DNA from: Sphingobacteriales bacterium
Lineage (GTDB): Bacteria; Bacteroidota; Bacteroidia; Chitinophagales; JADIYW01
Direction of reading: 5' to 3'
NCBI GenBank assembly: GCA_016719635.1
Contig: JADJYT010000011.1
Coordinates: 1-32,740, forward strand
DNA length: 32,740 nucleotides
Below are positions 1 through 9,696 of the stretch, in pieces. The first letter of the stretch is position 1; every line of letters starts with the position of its first letter. The position numbers and the translations under genes are program-made. The notes below the pieces were generated by a model. The model ran no database searches, was not told the origin of the DNA, and saw only the letters and a list, made by a program, of their open reading frames with translations.

Positions 1-68
1 GGACAACCTTCGCCCGTGAAGCCAGAAAACGTTACGAAAACTCAGAGGTGACACTTAAATCTGCCTTT

Positions 69-98
69 TTGGCAAATTCAGGTTCGGAACTATTTTTG
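69..98 (+). promoter_or_regulatory. Bacteroidota-type promoter upstream of the zinc peptidase gene
   Basis: TTG at 69-71, exactly 19 bases, then TATTTTTG at 91-98. This fits the Bacteroidota primary sigma consensus TTG-N19-TAnnTTTG. The predicted start of transcription is near 105, about 30 bases before the ATG at 138. Confidence 0.55.
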
Positions 99-137
99 CG
101 GTATCTTTTGTTACATCAAAAAAAATAAAATTACACG

Positions 138-836
138 ATGAACGGAATTTATTTAATATCGATAATTATCATGGGCGTTAGCTGGTTGGTGGGATTTTAC
201 CATACGGCGCAGATTCAAACAATACTCACGGGCTGCCGATCAATCTGACCGGCAAGGAGTGGCTGAAAAATGCTGCGCGATAACGGAATATTTGACGTAA
301 AAGTGGTTTCCGTTCCCGGCGCACATTGACAGACCATTACAATCCGCTGGACAAAACGGTCAGCCTGAGCGACTGGGTATATGCCCAATCCAGCGTGTGG
401 CAGCAGCCCCGGTTGCGGCACGCTGAATGCAGACACGCCGTACAGCACGCAACGGCATACAGCTGGCTGACCATGCGTCCTGAGTTGGTACCTGTCGTTC
501 GGGTTTCTTCCCAATGGGCTGAATGGGTGATCTTAGGCGGATTCGCCGTATTGATGTTCACCAAGGCTGCGTTCCGTGGGTGTTGCTGTAGGTATTATCT
601 TATCGCATTGACCACGACTGTTTAAACTTCATCACCTTACCGGTAGAATTCGATGCTTCCTCGCGTGCCTTAAAATGGTAGCTGGACTCCACCATGGTTT
701 TACAGGGTGACGAATACGACAAAGTAAAACGGCTTAAAATGGGCAGCTTCCACACCTATGTGGTAGCCGCATTAAACTCCCTAGTTACGCTATTATATTA
801 TATCTCCATTTTGCAGGTGTGCGAAGAAGAGACTGA
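138..836 (+). CDS. YugP-type membrane zinc metallopeptidase (frameshifted in this sequence)
   Basis: Rejoined frames give a protein of about 230 residues of the YugP / neutral zinc metallopeptidase 2 family, an integral membrane peptidase. It starts MNGIYLISIIIMGVSWLVG, a membrane segment. Later blocks read LTDHYNPLDKTVSLS, then HAVQHATAYSWL, a hydrophobic stretch around VILGGFAVLMF, and LPVEFDASSRAL, all typical of the family. The zinc motif expected before HAVQHA is HECGH; here it is scrambled to HAECRH by local base errors near 418-440. At least four frame changes occur between about 200 and 820. The restored C-terminus ends GRRRD-stop at 834-836; without correction the frame runs to 852. 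A perfect hairpin follows at 862-885. The family assignment is firm, but exact residues are not recoverable. Confidence 0.75.
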
Positions 837-861
837 TAAATCCATATTTTGATAAAAGGGC

Positions 862-885
862 AGGGTGGGCTAAATAGCCCACCCT
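862..885 (+). terminator. perfect hairpin after the zinc peptidase gene
   Basis: AGGGTGGGCT and AGCCCACCCT form a perfect 10-bp GC-rich stem with an AAAT loop, 26 bases after the peptidase stop. No T-run follows on the plus strand. On the minus strand the hairpin is followed by TTTT. It is likely a transcription end or mRNA-stabilising hairpin between the peptidase gene and rplM. Confidence 0.6.
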
Positions 886-986
886 CACTTCATAAAAAAA
901 AGTTGTCCATCAGCTCATTTCAAGGAGTTGTGTTAAATCAATATAAAATATTGAGGGTAGGGTGAAGTAAATTCAACTACTAAAAC

Positions 987-994
987 TACCTTTG
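987..994 (+). promoter_or_regulatory. -7 box of the rplM-rpsI-rpsB-tsf promoter
   Basis: TACCTTTG matches the Bacteroidota -7 element TAnnTTTG. It lies 47 bases before the rplM start. No TTG is seen at the ideal -33 distance, so only the -7 half is supported. Confidence 0.45.
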
Positions 995-1040
995 CAGTCC
1001 CGTTTTAAGGACTTATTCAAAAACAGAAAATTTCAATAAA

Positions 1041-1486
1041 GTGAATACATTATCTTACAGAACCAAAACAGTTACGCCGAGAGAAACCGTGCGTAAATGG
1101 TACATTGTAGATGCTGAAAACCAAACACTTGGACGTATCAGCTCTGAAATTGCCAAAATCTTACAAGGCAAAAACAAACCTTCTTACACTCCGAACATCG
1201 ATACCGGTGATCATGTGATTATCATCAATGCAGAGAAAGTACACCTATCAGGTAAAAATTAACTGATAAAGTGTACATCCGTCATACAAGCTATCAGGGC
1301 GGACAGCGTTTCATGACTTACCTAAGAAGCTTTCGTTAAAAAACCGGAATTCGTTCTGAAAACGCAATAAGCCCATGTTCCCGCGCACCCACGTCTAGGA
1401 AGAGCAATGTTCAAAAATTACACGTGTTTGCAGGTACGGATCATCCGCATACCGCACAAAACCCGGAAGTTTTAAAATTCAAATAA
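1041..1486 (+). CDS. rplM: 50S ribosomal protein L13 (frameshifted)
   Basis: L13 is a large-subunit protein that binds 23S rRNA. The N-terminal 73 residues are clean and typical of Bacteroidota L13 (MNTLSYRTKTVTPRETVRKW, then YIVDAENQTLGRISSEIAK and VIIINAEKVHLSGK). After 1260 the frame breaks; the remainder is readable in other frames as VYIRHTSYQGGQR and, at the C-terminus, LHVFAGTDHPHTAQNPEVLK, ending with TAA at 1484-1486. The apparent start codon is GTG at 1041; an ATG may have been misread. As L13 is essential, the breaks near 1255-1265, 1330-1370 and 1405-1430 are most likely sequence errors. It is the first gene of the rplM-rpsI-rpsB-tsf set. Confidence 0.9.
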
Positions 1487-1494
1487 AATATAAA

Positions 1495-1878
1495 ATAGCA
1501 AAAGCAATCAACGGATTAGGACGTCGTAAAACTGCAGTTGACCGTGTTTATTTAAAAAGCGGCAAGAAGCGCTTTATCATTAATGGCAAAGAAATAAAAG
1601 GAATATATCGCGTTAAAACAGCTGGTAGACGGGGCATTGAAGCCTTTGAACATCCTGGATCTGCTTCCAAATTTGATATTACCGTCAATGTAAAGGCGGC
1701 GGAATCAAAGGACGGGCGGAAGCCATCTCTTTAGGTATTGCACGTGCTTTGGTGAAAACGACCAAACAGTGAAACCTGCCTGAAAGCAGAAAACCTGATG
1801 ACTCGTGACTCAGAATGGTGGACCGCAAGAAATTCGGTAAGAAAAAGCTCGTAGAGCTTCCAATTCAGTAAACGTTAA
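1495..1878 (+). CDS. rpsI: 30S ribosomal protein S9 (frameshifted, start codon lost)
   Basis: S9 is a small-subunit protein whose C-terminal tail reaches the P-site tRNA. Readable blocks are AKAINGLGRRKTAV, RVYLKSG, FIINGKEIK, LKPLNILDL, DITVNVKGGG, AEAISLGIARALV, NLMTRDS, MVDRKKFGKKKARRAS and a final SKR-stop in the frame ending at 1878. The expected ATGGCA start reads ATAGCA at 1495-1500. Several single-base changes and indels interrupt the frame, so no long open frame is left. Position directly after rplM (8 bases) is the universal rplM-rpsI pairing, which makes the identification secure. Confidence 0.88.
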
Positions 1879-1903
1879 TTTTCAAAAATTTATAAGAAAT
1901 TAT

Positions 1904-2715
1904 ATGGCAATGTCTAAATTATCTCAGCAGGAAATGTTGGATGCAGGTTAAACTTCGGACCGTCCCAAAGAAAAATGGAATCACAAAATGTTACCGTACA
2001 TCTTTATGGAACGTAAAGTATCCACATCATCGACTTAAACAAGACACAGGAGAAACTGGAAGAAGCTGCAGCCGCACTAGGCTCCATCGCCAAATCCGGC
2101 AGAAAAATGTATTTGTCGCTACCAAAAAACAGGCGAAAGAAATTGTACAGGAAGCTGCCAAACAGGTAAACATGCCTTTCGTTACAGAGCGCTGGTTAGG
2201 TGGTATGCTGACAAATTTTGTCACTATCCGCAAATCCATTAAGAAAAAACAAAACATCGAAAAGATGTTAGGCGATAGCGCATTGAACAACATCACCAAG
2301 AAAGAAAGACTGATGCTGGGCCGTCAGCGGCAAAAGCTGGACAAGGTATTAGGCGGTATCGAAAACCTGCCTCGTATCCCGGCTGCGCTGTTCTTAGTGG
2401 ATATCACGCACGAACACATCGCTGGCGGAAGCTAAAAACTTAGGTATCAAAACCATCGGTGTGGTGGATACCAACAGCGACCCTACGAAAGTAGATTTCG
2501 CTATCCCTGCAAACGACGATGCGACCAAATCCATCCAGTTAATTACGAACTACCTGGTAGAAGCAATCAAAGAAGGTTTGGCAGAGCGCAAAAAAGACAA
2601 GGAAGAAGCGGAAACGAAAGCGGAAGCGGACGCTAATGCATCTGTAGAAACCGAAGCAGCTGGAATAGTTTATCGGACTAAAAGGGATAAATTAGAAGTA
2701 AAGGAGTTTAATTGA
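1904..2715 (+). CDS. rpsB: 30S ribosomal protein S2 (frameshifted)
   Basis: S2 is a small-subunit protein needed for binding of S1 and for translation initiation. The start is ATG 1904 (MAMSKLSQQEMLDAG). The frame then breaks near 1945; the middle is restored as WNHKMLPYIFMERK, IIDLNKTQEKLEEAAAALG and FVATKKQAKEIVQEAAKQ, followed by the strongly conserved PFVTERWLGGMLTNFVTIRKS and the block around ENLPRIPAALFLVDITHEHIA. A further break near 2430 restores AEAKNLGIKTIGVVDTNSDP. The tail from about residue 240 is a charged Lys/Glu/Ala extension, common in Bacteroidota S2. The stop is TGA 2713-2715, and tsf follows 50 bases later. Confidence 0.9.
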
Positions 2716-2765
2716 AATAACATTCATTCATTCTCGCATTCATTCATTCTCAAATTAAATTAAAC

Positions 2766-3601
2766 ATGTCAACTGTAACTATCACAGCAGCAGAAGTAAA
2801 TAAATTAAGACAAGAAACCGGTGCCGGTATCATGGATTGCAAAAAAGCATTGACAGAAACCAACGGTGATTTTGAAGCAGCAATCGATTATTTAAGAAAA
2901 AGGCGCCAAGATAGCCGCCAACCGTGCCGACAGGGAAGCCAATGAAGGTGTTGTTGTCGCCTTAACCAGTGAGGACGGAAAATTCGGCTGTGCCGTAAAC
3001 TTAAGTTCTGAAACGGATTTCGTGGCAAAAAATGAAGACTTCATCAATTTAGCGAAAGCGATTGCAAACGTAGCATTAACCAACAGAATTAAAACGCTGG
3101 AAGATTTACAGAACGCTCAGTTGGACGGTGTTTCCATCCAGGATAAATTGCTGGATACCTTAGCGAAAATCGGCGAAAGATCGAATTGAAAAATACGAAG
3201 TGGTGGAAGGCGAAGGAGTCGTATCCTACCTCCACATGGGATACAGAATGGGCGTATTGGTTCAGCTGAACAAAGCGCTGAATGCCGATATCACTACAGC
3301 TGGTAAAGACGTGGCGATGCAAATCGCGGCGATGAACCCGGTAGCGGTGGATGCGAGCGGCGTATCGGAGGAGCTGAAAGAAAGAGAAAAGCGATTGCAC
3401 GCGAAAAAGCGATTGCAGCAGGCAAACCGGAAAACATCCTGGATAAAATAGCGGAAGGCGCGGTGAACACCATGCTGAAAGAAAATACCTTAATTGCGCA
3501 GGCATTTGTAAAAGACAGCAGCAAGACGGTCGATCAGTATCTGAAATCTGTGGACAAAGATTTGACCGGTATTATCGTTCAAGCGAGTAACACTTTCGTA
3601 A
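2766..3601 (+). CDS. tsf: translation elongation factor Ts (frameshifted)
   Basis: EF-Ts is the guanine-nucleotide exchange factor of EF-Tu. The start is ATG 2766 (MSTVTITAAEVNKLRQETG), followed by AGIMDCKKAL, the UBA-like N-terminal domain contacting EF-Tu. Later blocks are AANRADREANEGVV, SSETDFVAKNEDF, VVSYLHMGYRMGVLVQLN, DVAMQIAAMNPVAV, NTMLKENTLIAQAFVKD and a C-terminus ending FKRVTLS-stop at 3599-3601. Frame breaks lie near 2903, 3180, 3390 and 3577. Without the last one the frame would run through the terminator to 3669, which is clearly artificial. The length, about 277 residues, is normal. Confidence 0.9.
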
Positions 3602-3606
3602 ATAGT

Positions 3607-3636
3607 AAAGAGGGAATTTTATTCTCTCTTTTTTTT
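3607..3636 (+). terminator. intrinsic terminator after tsf
   Basis: AAAGAGGGAA (3607-3616) pairs with TTCTCTCTTT (3622-3631) with one G-T wobble and a TTTTA loop, followed by a T-run. It lies 6 bases after the restored tsf stop and probably ends the ribosomal-protein transcript. Confidence 0.8.
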
Positions 3637-3661
3637 ATAAATTTAATGTTGTATAGTATCT

Positions 3662-4395
3662 ATGAGTAAAAAGTTTGCTGTTCTGTCATTTGTTTCTTTA
3701 CTGCTTTTTTCCTGCAAGAAAAGTACAACGGCAAACTGTAACCTGACTTCATTTCCTTCTAAAGCAGGAAATTCCTGGACATACGTACAAACAATCCTTT
3801 CAGACTACAATACCATTCGTGATACGACCACCTATGATACCATTCATCTGTCGGTTGTAAAAGATACCATCTATGATGGAAAAACTATGCAAAAATAGAG
3901 TGTTATTCTAATAAGAATCCATACAGATCTTTTGCTTTGTGTATCAATGAGAATTCTTCCTTTGTACAATATATAAGTGAACCGGGGTTATCTCTCAGTT
4001 ATTACGTGTTAGAAAAACCAGCTTCCTATGAGGACGGAATACTGGAATTGGGGAAAATAGCAGAACCTGACTCAACAATATCCGTCATTTTGAGCTTTAA
4101 TACCGACAACTGGATTTACAGGGAAAATGATCTGGTTAAAATAGAGAAAAAGAATTTGGGTGAAGCAACAATCACAACGCCCAAAGGCACCTTTCAATGC
4201 TGTAAATATCAATTAAACTATTTAAGGAAGTTCTTCCCGCAATCTATTGAAACTACCGAATTTTTCTCACAAAAAGGATTAGTTAGAAAAATCAACAATA
4301 GCTTTAATGTAGATTTCACAGATGGCTCCGGCAATCTGATTGATACAGGGAATCGTTATGAAAGCATTGAATTAACAGATTACACCTTATTATAA
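3662..4395 (+). CDS. lipoprotein of unknown function (one frameshift)
   Basis: Not a family I recognise. The N-terminus is a lipoprotein signal (MSKKFAVLSFVSLLLFSC, Cys18, then Lys-Lys), so the product is likely anchored in an outer or inner membrane. The mature part is Ser/Thr/Asp-rich and beta-like, with repeated DTT/DTI runs. The first frame ends at a TAG at 3896-3898. One extra A in the run at about 3889-3893 would continue it as KIECYSNKNPYRSFALCINE into the frame that ends at 4395, giving about 245 residues. This matches the homopolymer errors elsewhere in the window. The gene sits between tsf and pyrH, only 10 bases before pyrH, so it may share a transcript with pyrH. Confidence 0.75.
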
Positions 4396-4405
4396 AACAC
4401 CTGCC

Positions 4406-5116
4406 ATGAACAAACCTATCAAACGAGTACTACTCAAACTTAGCGGCGAGGCCCTGATGGGCGACCAGCAATACGGCATCAAAGCGGACACACTCGGCCT
4501 CTTCGCCGACGAAATCGTAGAAGTGATCAAGGCCGGCTATCAGGTGGGCGTGGTGATTGGCGGCGGCAACATTTTCCGCGGCCTGCAGGCCGGCAATATC
4601 GGTATAGAACGCTCACAGGGAGACTACATGGGCATGCTGGCCACCATCATCAATGGTATGGCGCTGCAGGGAGCCATTGAGTCACGCGGCATCTACACCC
4701 GCTTGTTATCTGCTTTAAACATCTCACAAGTCTGCGAACCGTATATCCGAAGAAGGGCCGTTCGCCACCTGGAGAAAGGCAGATGCATCATCATGGCAGC
4801 CGGGACGGGCAACCCGTATTTTACCACCGACACGGCTGCGGCATTGCGTGCCAACGAGATTGAAGCGGATGTCATTCTAAAGGGCACCAGCGTGGACGGC
4901 ATCTATTCGGCTGATCCGAAGAAAGACCCGAATGCCACGAAATACGAAACCATCTCATTTGATGATGTGCTGATTAAGAACCTGCGCGTCATGGACCAGA
5001 CTGCTTTTGCACTATGCAAGGAAAACCACATGCCGATCATCGTTTTCAATATCAAGGAAAGGGGCAATATCCTGCGCATCCTGCAAGGTGAAAAGATTGG
5101 GACGTTGGTGAGTTAA
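4406..5116 (+). CDS. pyrH: UMP kinase
   Basis: Phosphorylates UMP to UDP with ATP in pyrimidine nucleotide synthesis; the bacterial enzyme is a hexamer of the amino-acid-kinase fold. The frame is intact: 236 residues, the usual length. Visible motifs are LLKLSGEALMG at residues 9-19 (phosphate binding), VVIGGGNIFRG at 49-59, the UMP-binding region QGDYMGMLAT at 71-80, GTGNPYFTTDTAA at 133-145 and DGIYSADPKKDP at 164-175 (ATP site). The start ATG is 10 bases after the lipoprotein gene. Base composition is clearly higher in GC than that of the lipoprotein gene just upstream. Confidence 0.97.
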   Translation: MNKPIKRVLLKLSGEALMGDQQYGIKADTLGLFADEIVEVIKAGYQVGVVIGGGNIFRGLQAGNIGIERSQGDYMGMLATIINGMALQGAIESRGIYTRLLSALNISQVCEPYIRRRAVRHLEKGRCIIMAAGTGNPYFTTDTAAALRANEIEADVILKGTSVDGIYSADPKKDPNATKYETISFDDVLIKNLRVMDQTAFALCKENHMPIIVFNIKERGNILRILQGEKIGTLVS

Positions 5117-5260
5117 GAGATTTGGGATTTGAGGTTTAGGATTTTTTTGAGTACCTGTGTCCTTTCGACGAGGAAGGAGGAGAAAACTTGATTTAATAGT
5201 GAGTAATTAGCATTAAGTAGTGAGATTTTAAGTATCTACTCAATTCTCTTTTTCTTTATT

Positions 5261-7312
5261 TTATGATTTGAAACTTTTTGTTTCGGTCATCCTGTCGCTG
5301 TTTATTTGTAGCAAATACATCCCAGCCGGGATATTTGAGATATTGACAGCTGTTTCTGCCGGGTTTAATTTTCCGGATGCTATATTCTTTCCGGTAAGGT
5401 CATATATCACATAAAACGCATTCTCCGTCGCTTGTTGTCCGTTGAATCGTATCGTAATAGCCGAATTTGCTGGATTGGGGTAAATCGTAATATCCTGCGC
5501 TGATGACAAGGGCTTGTTAACCGTATTATTCAGGATATCCTGATATTTGTAAATGACAATATCACCCATAGAGGAATCTGTACATTGATTATTTCGCTCA
5601 GTCAGTATAAATAATTCGTCAGACGCATTATTAAAAAACACGATATCCTTTAAGTATTGTGTCCCGGGATTATAATCGTTAGAGGTGAACCCTGATGGCA
5701 ACTTTATACGTTCCACCTTTCCATCAGCTAAAGACAAGATAAAATAGAAAGGGGTGGTATTATAGCTGTTATTGTTGGTGGTATCAATATAATCAGCTTT
5801 AAACACGATTTTATCACCGTAATTTAATTTCATTGGGCATAGCCATCTCTTTACTGAAATAAACAATACTATCCAAAATGATGGTATCCAGGCAATACGG
5901 ATGACCATACAAGCGTTCCCGGACGCATTCATTTTCAAATACATTCCTATACGCAGGAATAGTAAGCCCATCTCCATTCAAATTGTATTCCTGCAATAAT
6001 ACCCCATCTTCTAATTCAATTGCCAAAACCGCTTCTATATTTTCAATGGCATGAGACCACTCCATCTCCCCCGTACTCTCTTTCATTTTATATAAATATT
6101 TAGCACTGTAAAATGTATCTATATCTGTGATATATTCAGTCATCAGAAAATAAGTTGATTTTGGTCTGTCTGGGGATAATTACTCAAATTAAAATCCCAG
6201 GGGTAAAGATTAACCGTATTCATTACCGGACTAATCTGCATGCTGACATACTGGGCATCCGGATGGTTTATAAAAGTTTGTACGGAATAGGTCAGGTCAT
6301 CTTTATTAATTGTGTACAATACGATGGCATACCGAAACGTGGTATCGCTTGAATTGATATTGATTACGCCACCCAGTACTAAATTCCCATTCTCCAATAC
6401 TGTCAGCAAATCAAGTATATCGGGATTTTGATTCGCCATATTCAAAGAAGTTGAACGCACAATAGCGGCTTCTTCAGACAACATTGAAAAGTTGACTCCG
6501 GTAGCGGATGTTTCTAATAGGTAGAAGTGCTCATTAGTCTTGAAAATTTTATAGTTATACCCCGGATAACTTCGTTTGATTACTGATTTCGAATTGATAT
6601 TAATCCGGTAAAAATTCTTAAAGTCCCATCCCTCATACTCAAAAGCATAGGGATGTGTTTTAGAATATATTACTGCCATCTGGTAAATGCTGTCATTTAA
6701 TTTGTTTACAAAACAATGTCCAATATCGACTGATGTATCCTTTGGAAAATAAGTCAGCGTATCTATCGGGAACGGTTCAACCATCTCTGCTCCGTTATCA
6801 CTCCTCAATATGCCAAATGCCAGAATGTTGTTTCTAAGCGAATCATTAATGACTCCATACGGGGATTCCAACTGTATGGATTCAAAAAAATTGTAATGCA
6901 GAATAATCTCATCATCAAGTACGCTGTATAAATTATCGGTAAGAGGATATCCAAAAACTGTGAAATGAATAAGACCAAACCATGAAGGAAAATATTCAGT
7001 ATGTAAGGCTTTTTCTGTATGTGCGAGACGTTTACCCCACAAGGTATCTCCGTCGGCATCCAGTTTTACCAGCCAGTTTGTACCGAAGTAATACGATAAA
7101 GAATCCACATTATCCCTTTCAAAGTAAGCCGATTTCGAGTTTGAACGGATGTCCATCAAATATTCTCTGGTAGGCAAAACATCAAATGAACGCAATATTT
7201 CCGACCTGCCGCCATCCATACAATGCACTAATGACAGTTGTTGCGCGTGTATCCTACTAATGTTCGGAAAAAATAACAACCACAGCGTTATTGCTTTTAA
7301 GAACTGATTCAT
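5261..7312 (-). CDS. secreted protein with T9SS type A sorting domain (two frameshifts)
   Basis: A large exported protein of about 683 residues of unknown function. The start ATG at 7312 gives a signal peptide (MNQFLKAITLWLLFFPN, cleavage after SRIHA-Q). The body has no domain I can name; repeated motifs such as GDTLWGKRL suggest a beta-propeller-like 'quantifying' repeat protein, but this is only inference. The C-terminal 75 residues are a type A T9SS sorting domain: ITIYPNPANSAITI, then YDLTGKNIASGKL, ending PAGMYLLQINSD...TKSFKS. Frame changes occur at about 6143-6150 and 5820-5830. At the first, the stop and the next ATG overlap as TGATG, which mimics coupled translation. The second break, in the run before MKLNYGDK, shows that it is one gene. 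It is convergent with pyrH and divergent from frr. Confidence 0.8.
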
Positions 7313-7421
7313 CGTTATCAAATTTATACAATTTCATTGTATGATACAAATACTAAAGAAATTATAAAACAGCGCTGCATATTTTGACAACTGTCATCTG
7401 CTAACTGTCCACTATTTATTT

Positions 7422-7429
7422 TATCTTTG
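7422..7429 (+). promoter_or_regulatory. -7 box of the frr promoter
   Basis: TATCTTTG matches TAnnTTTG, 20 bases before the frr ATG, in the 137-base gap between the divergent T9SS gene and frr. No clear -33 TTG lies at the ideal distance. Confidence 0.45.
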
Positions 7430-7449
7430 CCAGCATAAATTGCACAACG

Positions 7450-8013
7450 ATGGAAGAAGAAGTACAAATGATACTCGACGAAACGAAGGACTCGATGCAT
7501 AAAGGCCTGAAGCACCTGGAAGACGAACTGCGCAAGGTACGGGCCGGCAAAGCCAGTCCTGATATGCTGCAGGGAATCATGGTGGAATACTACGGCATGC
7601 CCACTCCCATCAACCAGGTGGCTGGCATCAAATTACTGGATGCGAGGACATTGCTGGTACAGCCCTTTGAACGAAAGATTATCGGCGATGTGGAACGCGC
7701 CATCTTCCAAAGCAATATCGGCATTACCCCGCAAAACGACGGAGAGAATATCCGATTGTCCGTACCACCAATGACGGAAGAACGCCGCCGCGACCTGGTA
7801 AAACAAGCCAAACACCACGGTGAGCAGACCAAAATCGTTATACGCAACGCCCGCAAAGACGGCAATGAAATGATTAAAGGATTGGTGAAAGACGGATTAA
7901 GCGAGGACATTGGCAAAGATGCGGAAGAGACCATTCAGACGTTAACCAACGACCATATTGCCAAAGTGGACAAGATGCTGCAGCTGAAAGAAGAAGAGAT
8001 TATGACGATATAG
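7450..8013 (+). CDS. frr: ribosome recycling factor
   Basis: RRF, with EF-G, splits post-termination ribosomes. The frame is intact: 187 residues, normal length. It shows the expected three-helix-bundle sequence: HLEDELRKVRAGKASPDML near residues 22-40, then YYGMPTPINQVAGIKLLDAR, the conserved INIPPLTEERR-like block as LSVPPMTEERRRDLVKQAK near 105-123, and IRNARKDGNEMIK. It is separated from pyrH by an opposite-strand T9SS gene, so it has its own promoter (7422-7429). A weak 6-bp hairpin TCTGTT/AACAGA at 8018-8036 follows the stop. Confidence 0.97.
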   Translation: MEEEVQMILDETKDSMHKGLKHLEDELRKVRAGKASPDMLQGIMVEYYGMPTPINQVAGIKLLDARTLLVQPFERKIIGDVERAIFQSNIGITPQNDGENIRLSVPPMTEERRRDLVKQAKHHGEQTKIVIRNARKDGNEMIKGLVKDGLSEDIGKDAEETIQTLTNDHIAKVDKMLQLKEEEIMTI

Positions 8014-8102
8014 ATTTTCTGTTATTGACAAACAGACTTCCACTAAAATTTAAAATCCTAAAGTTCAAATTCGTCTTCTGCAAACATAGGATACGTGGAC
8101 AA

Positions 8103-9642
8103 TTATACCTTTTCGCCTTCCTTCGTCACCAGTTTGTATTCTGCCAGATGCAGAGAGGAATCCTGGATTAACCGAACCCATTTCTTGATCTTCGAATACC
8201 AGTTCATCCGGAACGAGAAGGTATCCTTTTTCATATAGGCATAGATAAACGGATGCACATAAAGCAGAAAATTTTTAGCATCGTGCGTTTTCAGGTGCAT
8301 CAGTTCCGTTTCGATATTATCGATAATCTGCAGCGGCTGGTCCACTTTATATTTGCTGTTGCCGTGCAGCAACGGCTCCCAGGTATCAATACTGACTTGT
8401 TCTTTCATCCGTTGGCGGGTGATTTCCATCAGCCCGAATTTACTCACCGGCAGTATGACATGTTTCGCCTTGTCGGGTTTCATCGCTTCCAGCATCGCCT
8501 CGTACAGCTTATGCTTATATTCCGACGACTTCATATCAATAAAGTCTATCACGATGATACCGCCGATATCACGCAGGCGGAGCTGACGCGAAATTTCCTG
8601 TGCCGCCTCCACATTGATGTTAAAGGCATGCGTATCCTGTTCCACATCTCTTTTCACCTTAGGCCCGCTGTTCACGTCAATGACGTGCAGCGCTTCCGTA
8701 TGCTCCAGGATGACATAAGCGCCGCTTTTTAAGGTGACGGTTTTTCCGAAAGCCGTTTTTATCTGGCGGCTGATGTCAAACGTTTCGAACAAAGGCGTTT
8801 TGTCGTCGTATCTATTCAGGATGGAAGATTGTTCCGGCGCATGTTCTTTGATATAGGCCTTTAAATCGCCATGTAAGGTAGGATTATCGGTAATGATTTT
8901 AGAAAAGCTGTCGTTCATCAAATCACGTACGATGGAGAATGTCTTGTTCATCTCCTTCAGCAGCAGCTTTGGCGGATTCTGGTAGCGCGCATTTTCCGTC
9001 ATGATTCTCCACTTGTTCATCAGGTTCTGCACATCGTGTTTCAGTTCATCCTTTCCAACACCTTCCGCGTTTGTCCGAACAACGAAGCCGAAATTTTTCG
9101 GCTTAATCTGATGCATGATGTCATGCAGTCGGTCTCGTTCTTCCGGCTTATCAATTTTTTTGGAAATGCCGACCGTATTGGTGAACGGCACCAGCACCAC
9201 GTACCTTCCCGGAATGGATAATTCGCAGGTCAGACGCGGCCCTTTCGTAGAGATGGCCTTTGGAAATCTGGAAAATAAGGATATCGCCTTTCTCCAAAGC
9301 ATCCACCATCTGCCCGTTCTTCTGAATGGTAGTCTTAAACTCAAAGGTATCCAATAAGTGTGATTGCTCGCCCCTGAACGCATCCGAACTGAACTTCCGG
9401 ACAGAACGGACATATGGACTTAAATCTGAATAGTGTATGAAAGCATCTTTTTCATGCCCGATATCAATAAAGGCTGCATTTAATCCCGGATTTATTTTCT
9501 TTACCCTTCCCAGGTAAATATCTCCTGCTGCAAAACCCTCTTTGTCATAAGCATCCAGATGAAATTCGACTAATTTTTTGTTTTCAAGAAGCGCAATTTC
9601 AACACCTTTGGAATTAGCATGTATCACTAATTCTTTTATCAT
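8103..9642 (-). CDS. rng: ribonuclease G (RNase E/G family; one frameshift)
   Basis: Single-strand-specific endoribonuclease that matures rRNA ends and degrades mRNA. The start is ATG 9642 (MIKELVIHANSKGVEIALLE). The S1-like RNA-binding part includes GDIYLGRVKKINPGLNAAFI and DIGHEKDAFIHYSDL. The frame breaks at about 9256-9262, where one base is missing around AAAGGCC. The second frame gives STKGPRLTCELSIPGRYVVL, the 5'-sensor region, and the catalytic region VIDVNSGPKVKRD and GGIIVIDFIDMKS. These contain the two metal-binding Asp, in HVIDVN and IVIDFI. Restored length is about 513 residues, slightly longer than E. coli RNase G. It is the last gene of a minus-strand set: HU, TPR protein, small basic protein, rng. 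This linkage with mutY and ssb on the other side is common in Bacteroidota. Confidence 0.93.
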
Positions 9643-9656
9643 GTGTTTAGTTTATT

Positions 9657-9690
9657 AGTTGTGAGCCGCAAGTATTCTTTTCTCACGACT
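9657..9690 (-). promoter_or_regulatory. hairpin in the leader of rng
   Basis: On the minus strand AGTCGTGAG (9690-9682) can pair with CTCACAACT (9665-9657) with one mismatch and a 16-base loop. It fills most of the 54-base gap between the small basic gene and rng. It could be a processing or control site in the transcript; the evidence is only the inverted repeat. Confidence 0.35.
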
Positions 9691-9696
9691 TGTGAC

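Noticed and set aside
3..131. Open frame reading TTFAREARKRYENSEVTLK... to a TAA at 129-131, possibly the end of an upstream gene
   Set aside because: It runs through a very good promoter (69-98) and shows no family I know. It may be partly real up to about 60, but cannot be supported.
3662..4395. Programmed frameshift in the lipoprotein gene at the A-run near 3890
   Set aside because: The same one-base run errors occur in unrelated genes throughout the window, so a reading error is the simpler explanation.
5117..5260. Possible terminator or repeat between pyrH and the T9SS gene (CCTTTCGACGAGGAAGGAGG, TAGTGAG twice)
   Set aside because: Stems are short and imperfect and no T-run follows; nothing firm to annotate.
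8253..8732. 159-residue plus-strand frame opposite rng
   Set aside because: Shadow of the RNase G gene; the minus-strand frame carries the catalytic motifs.
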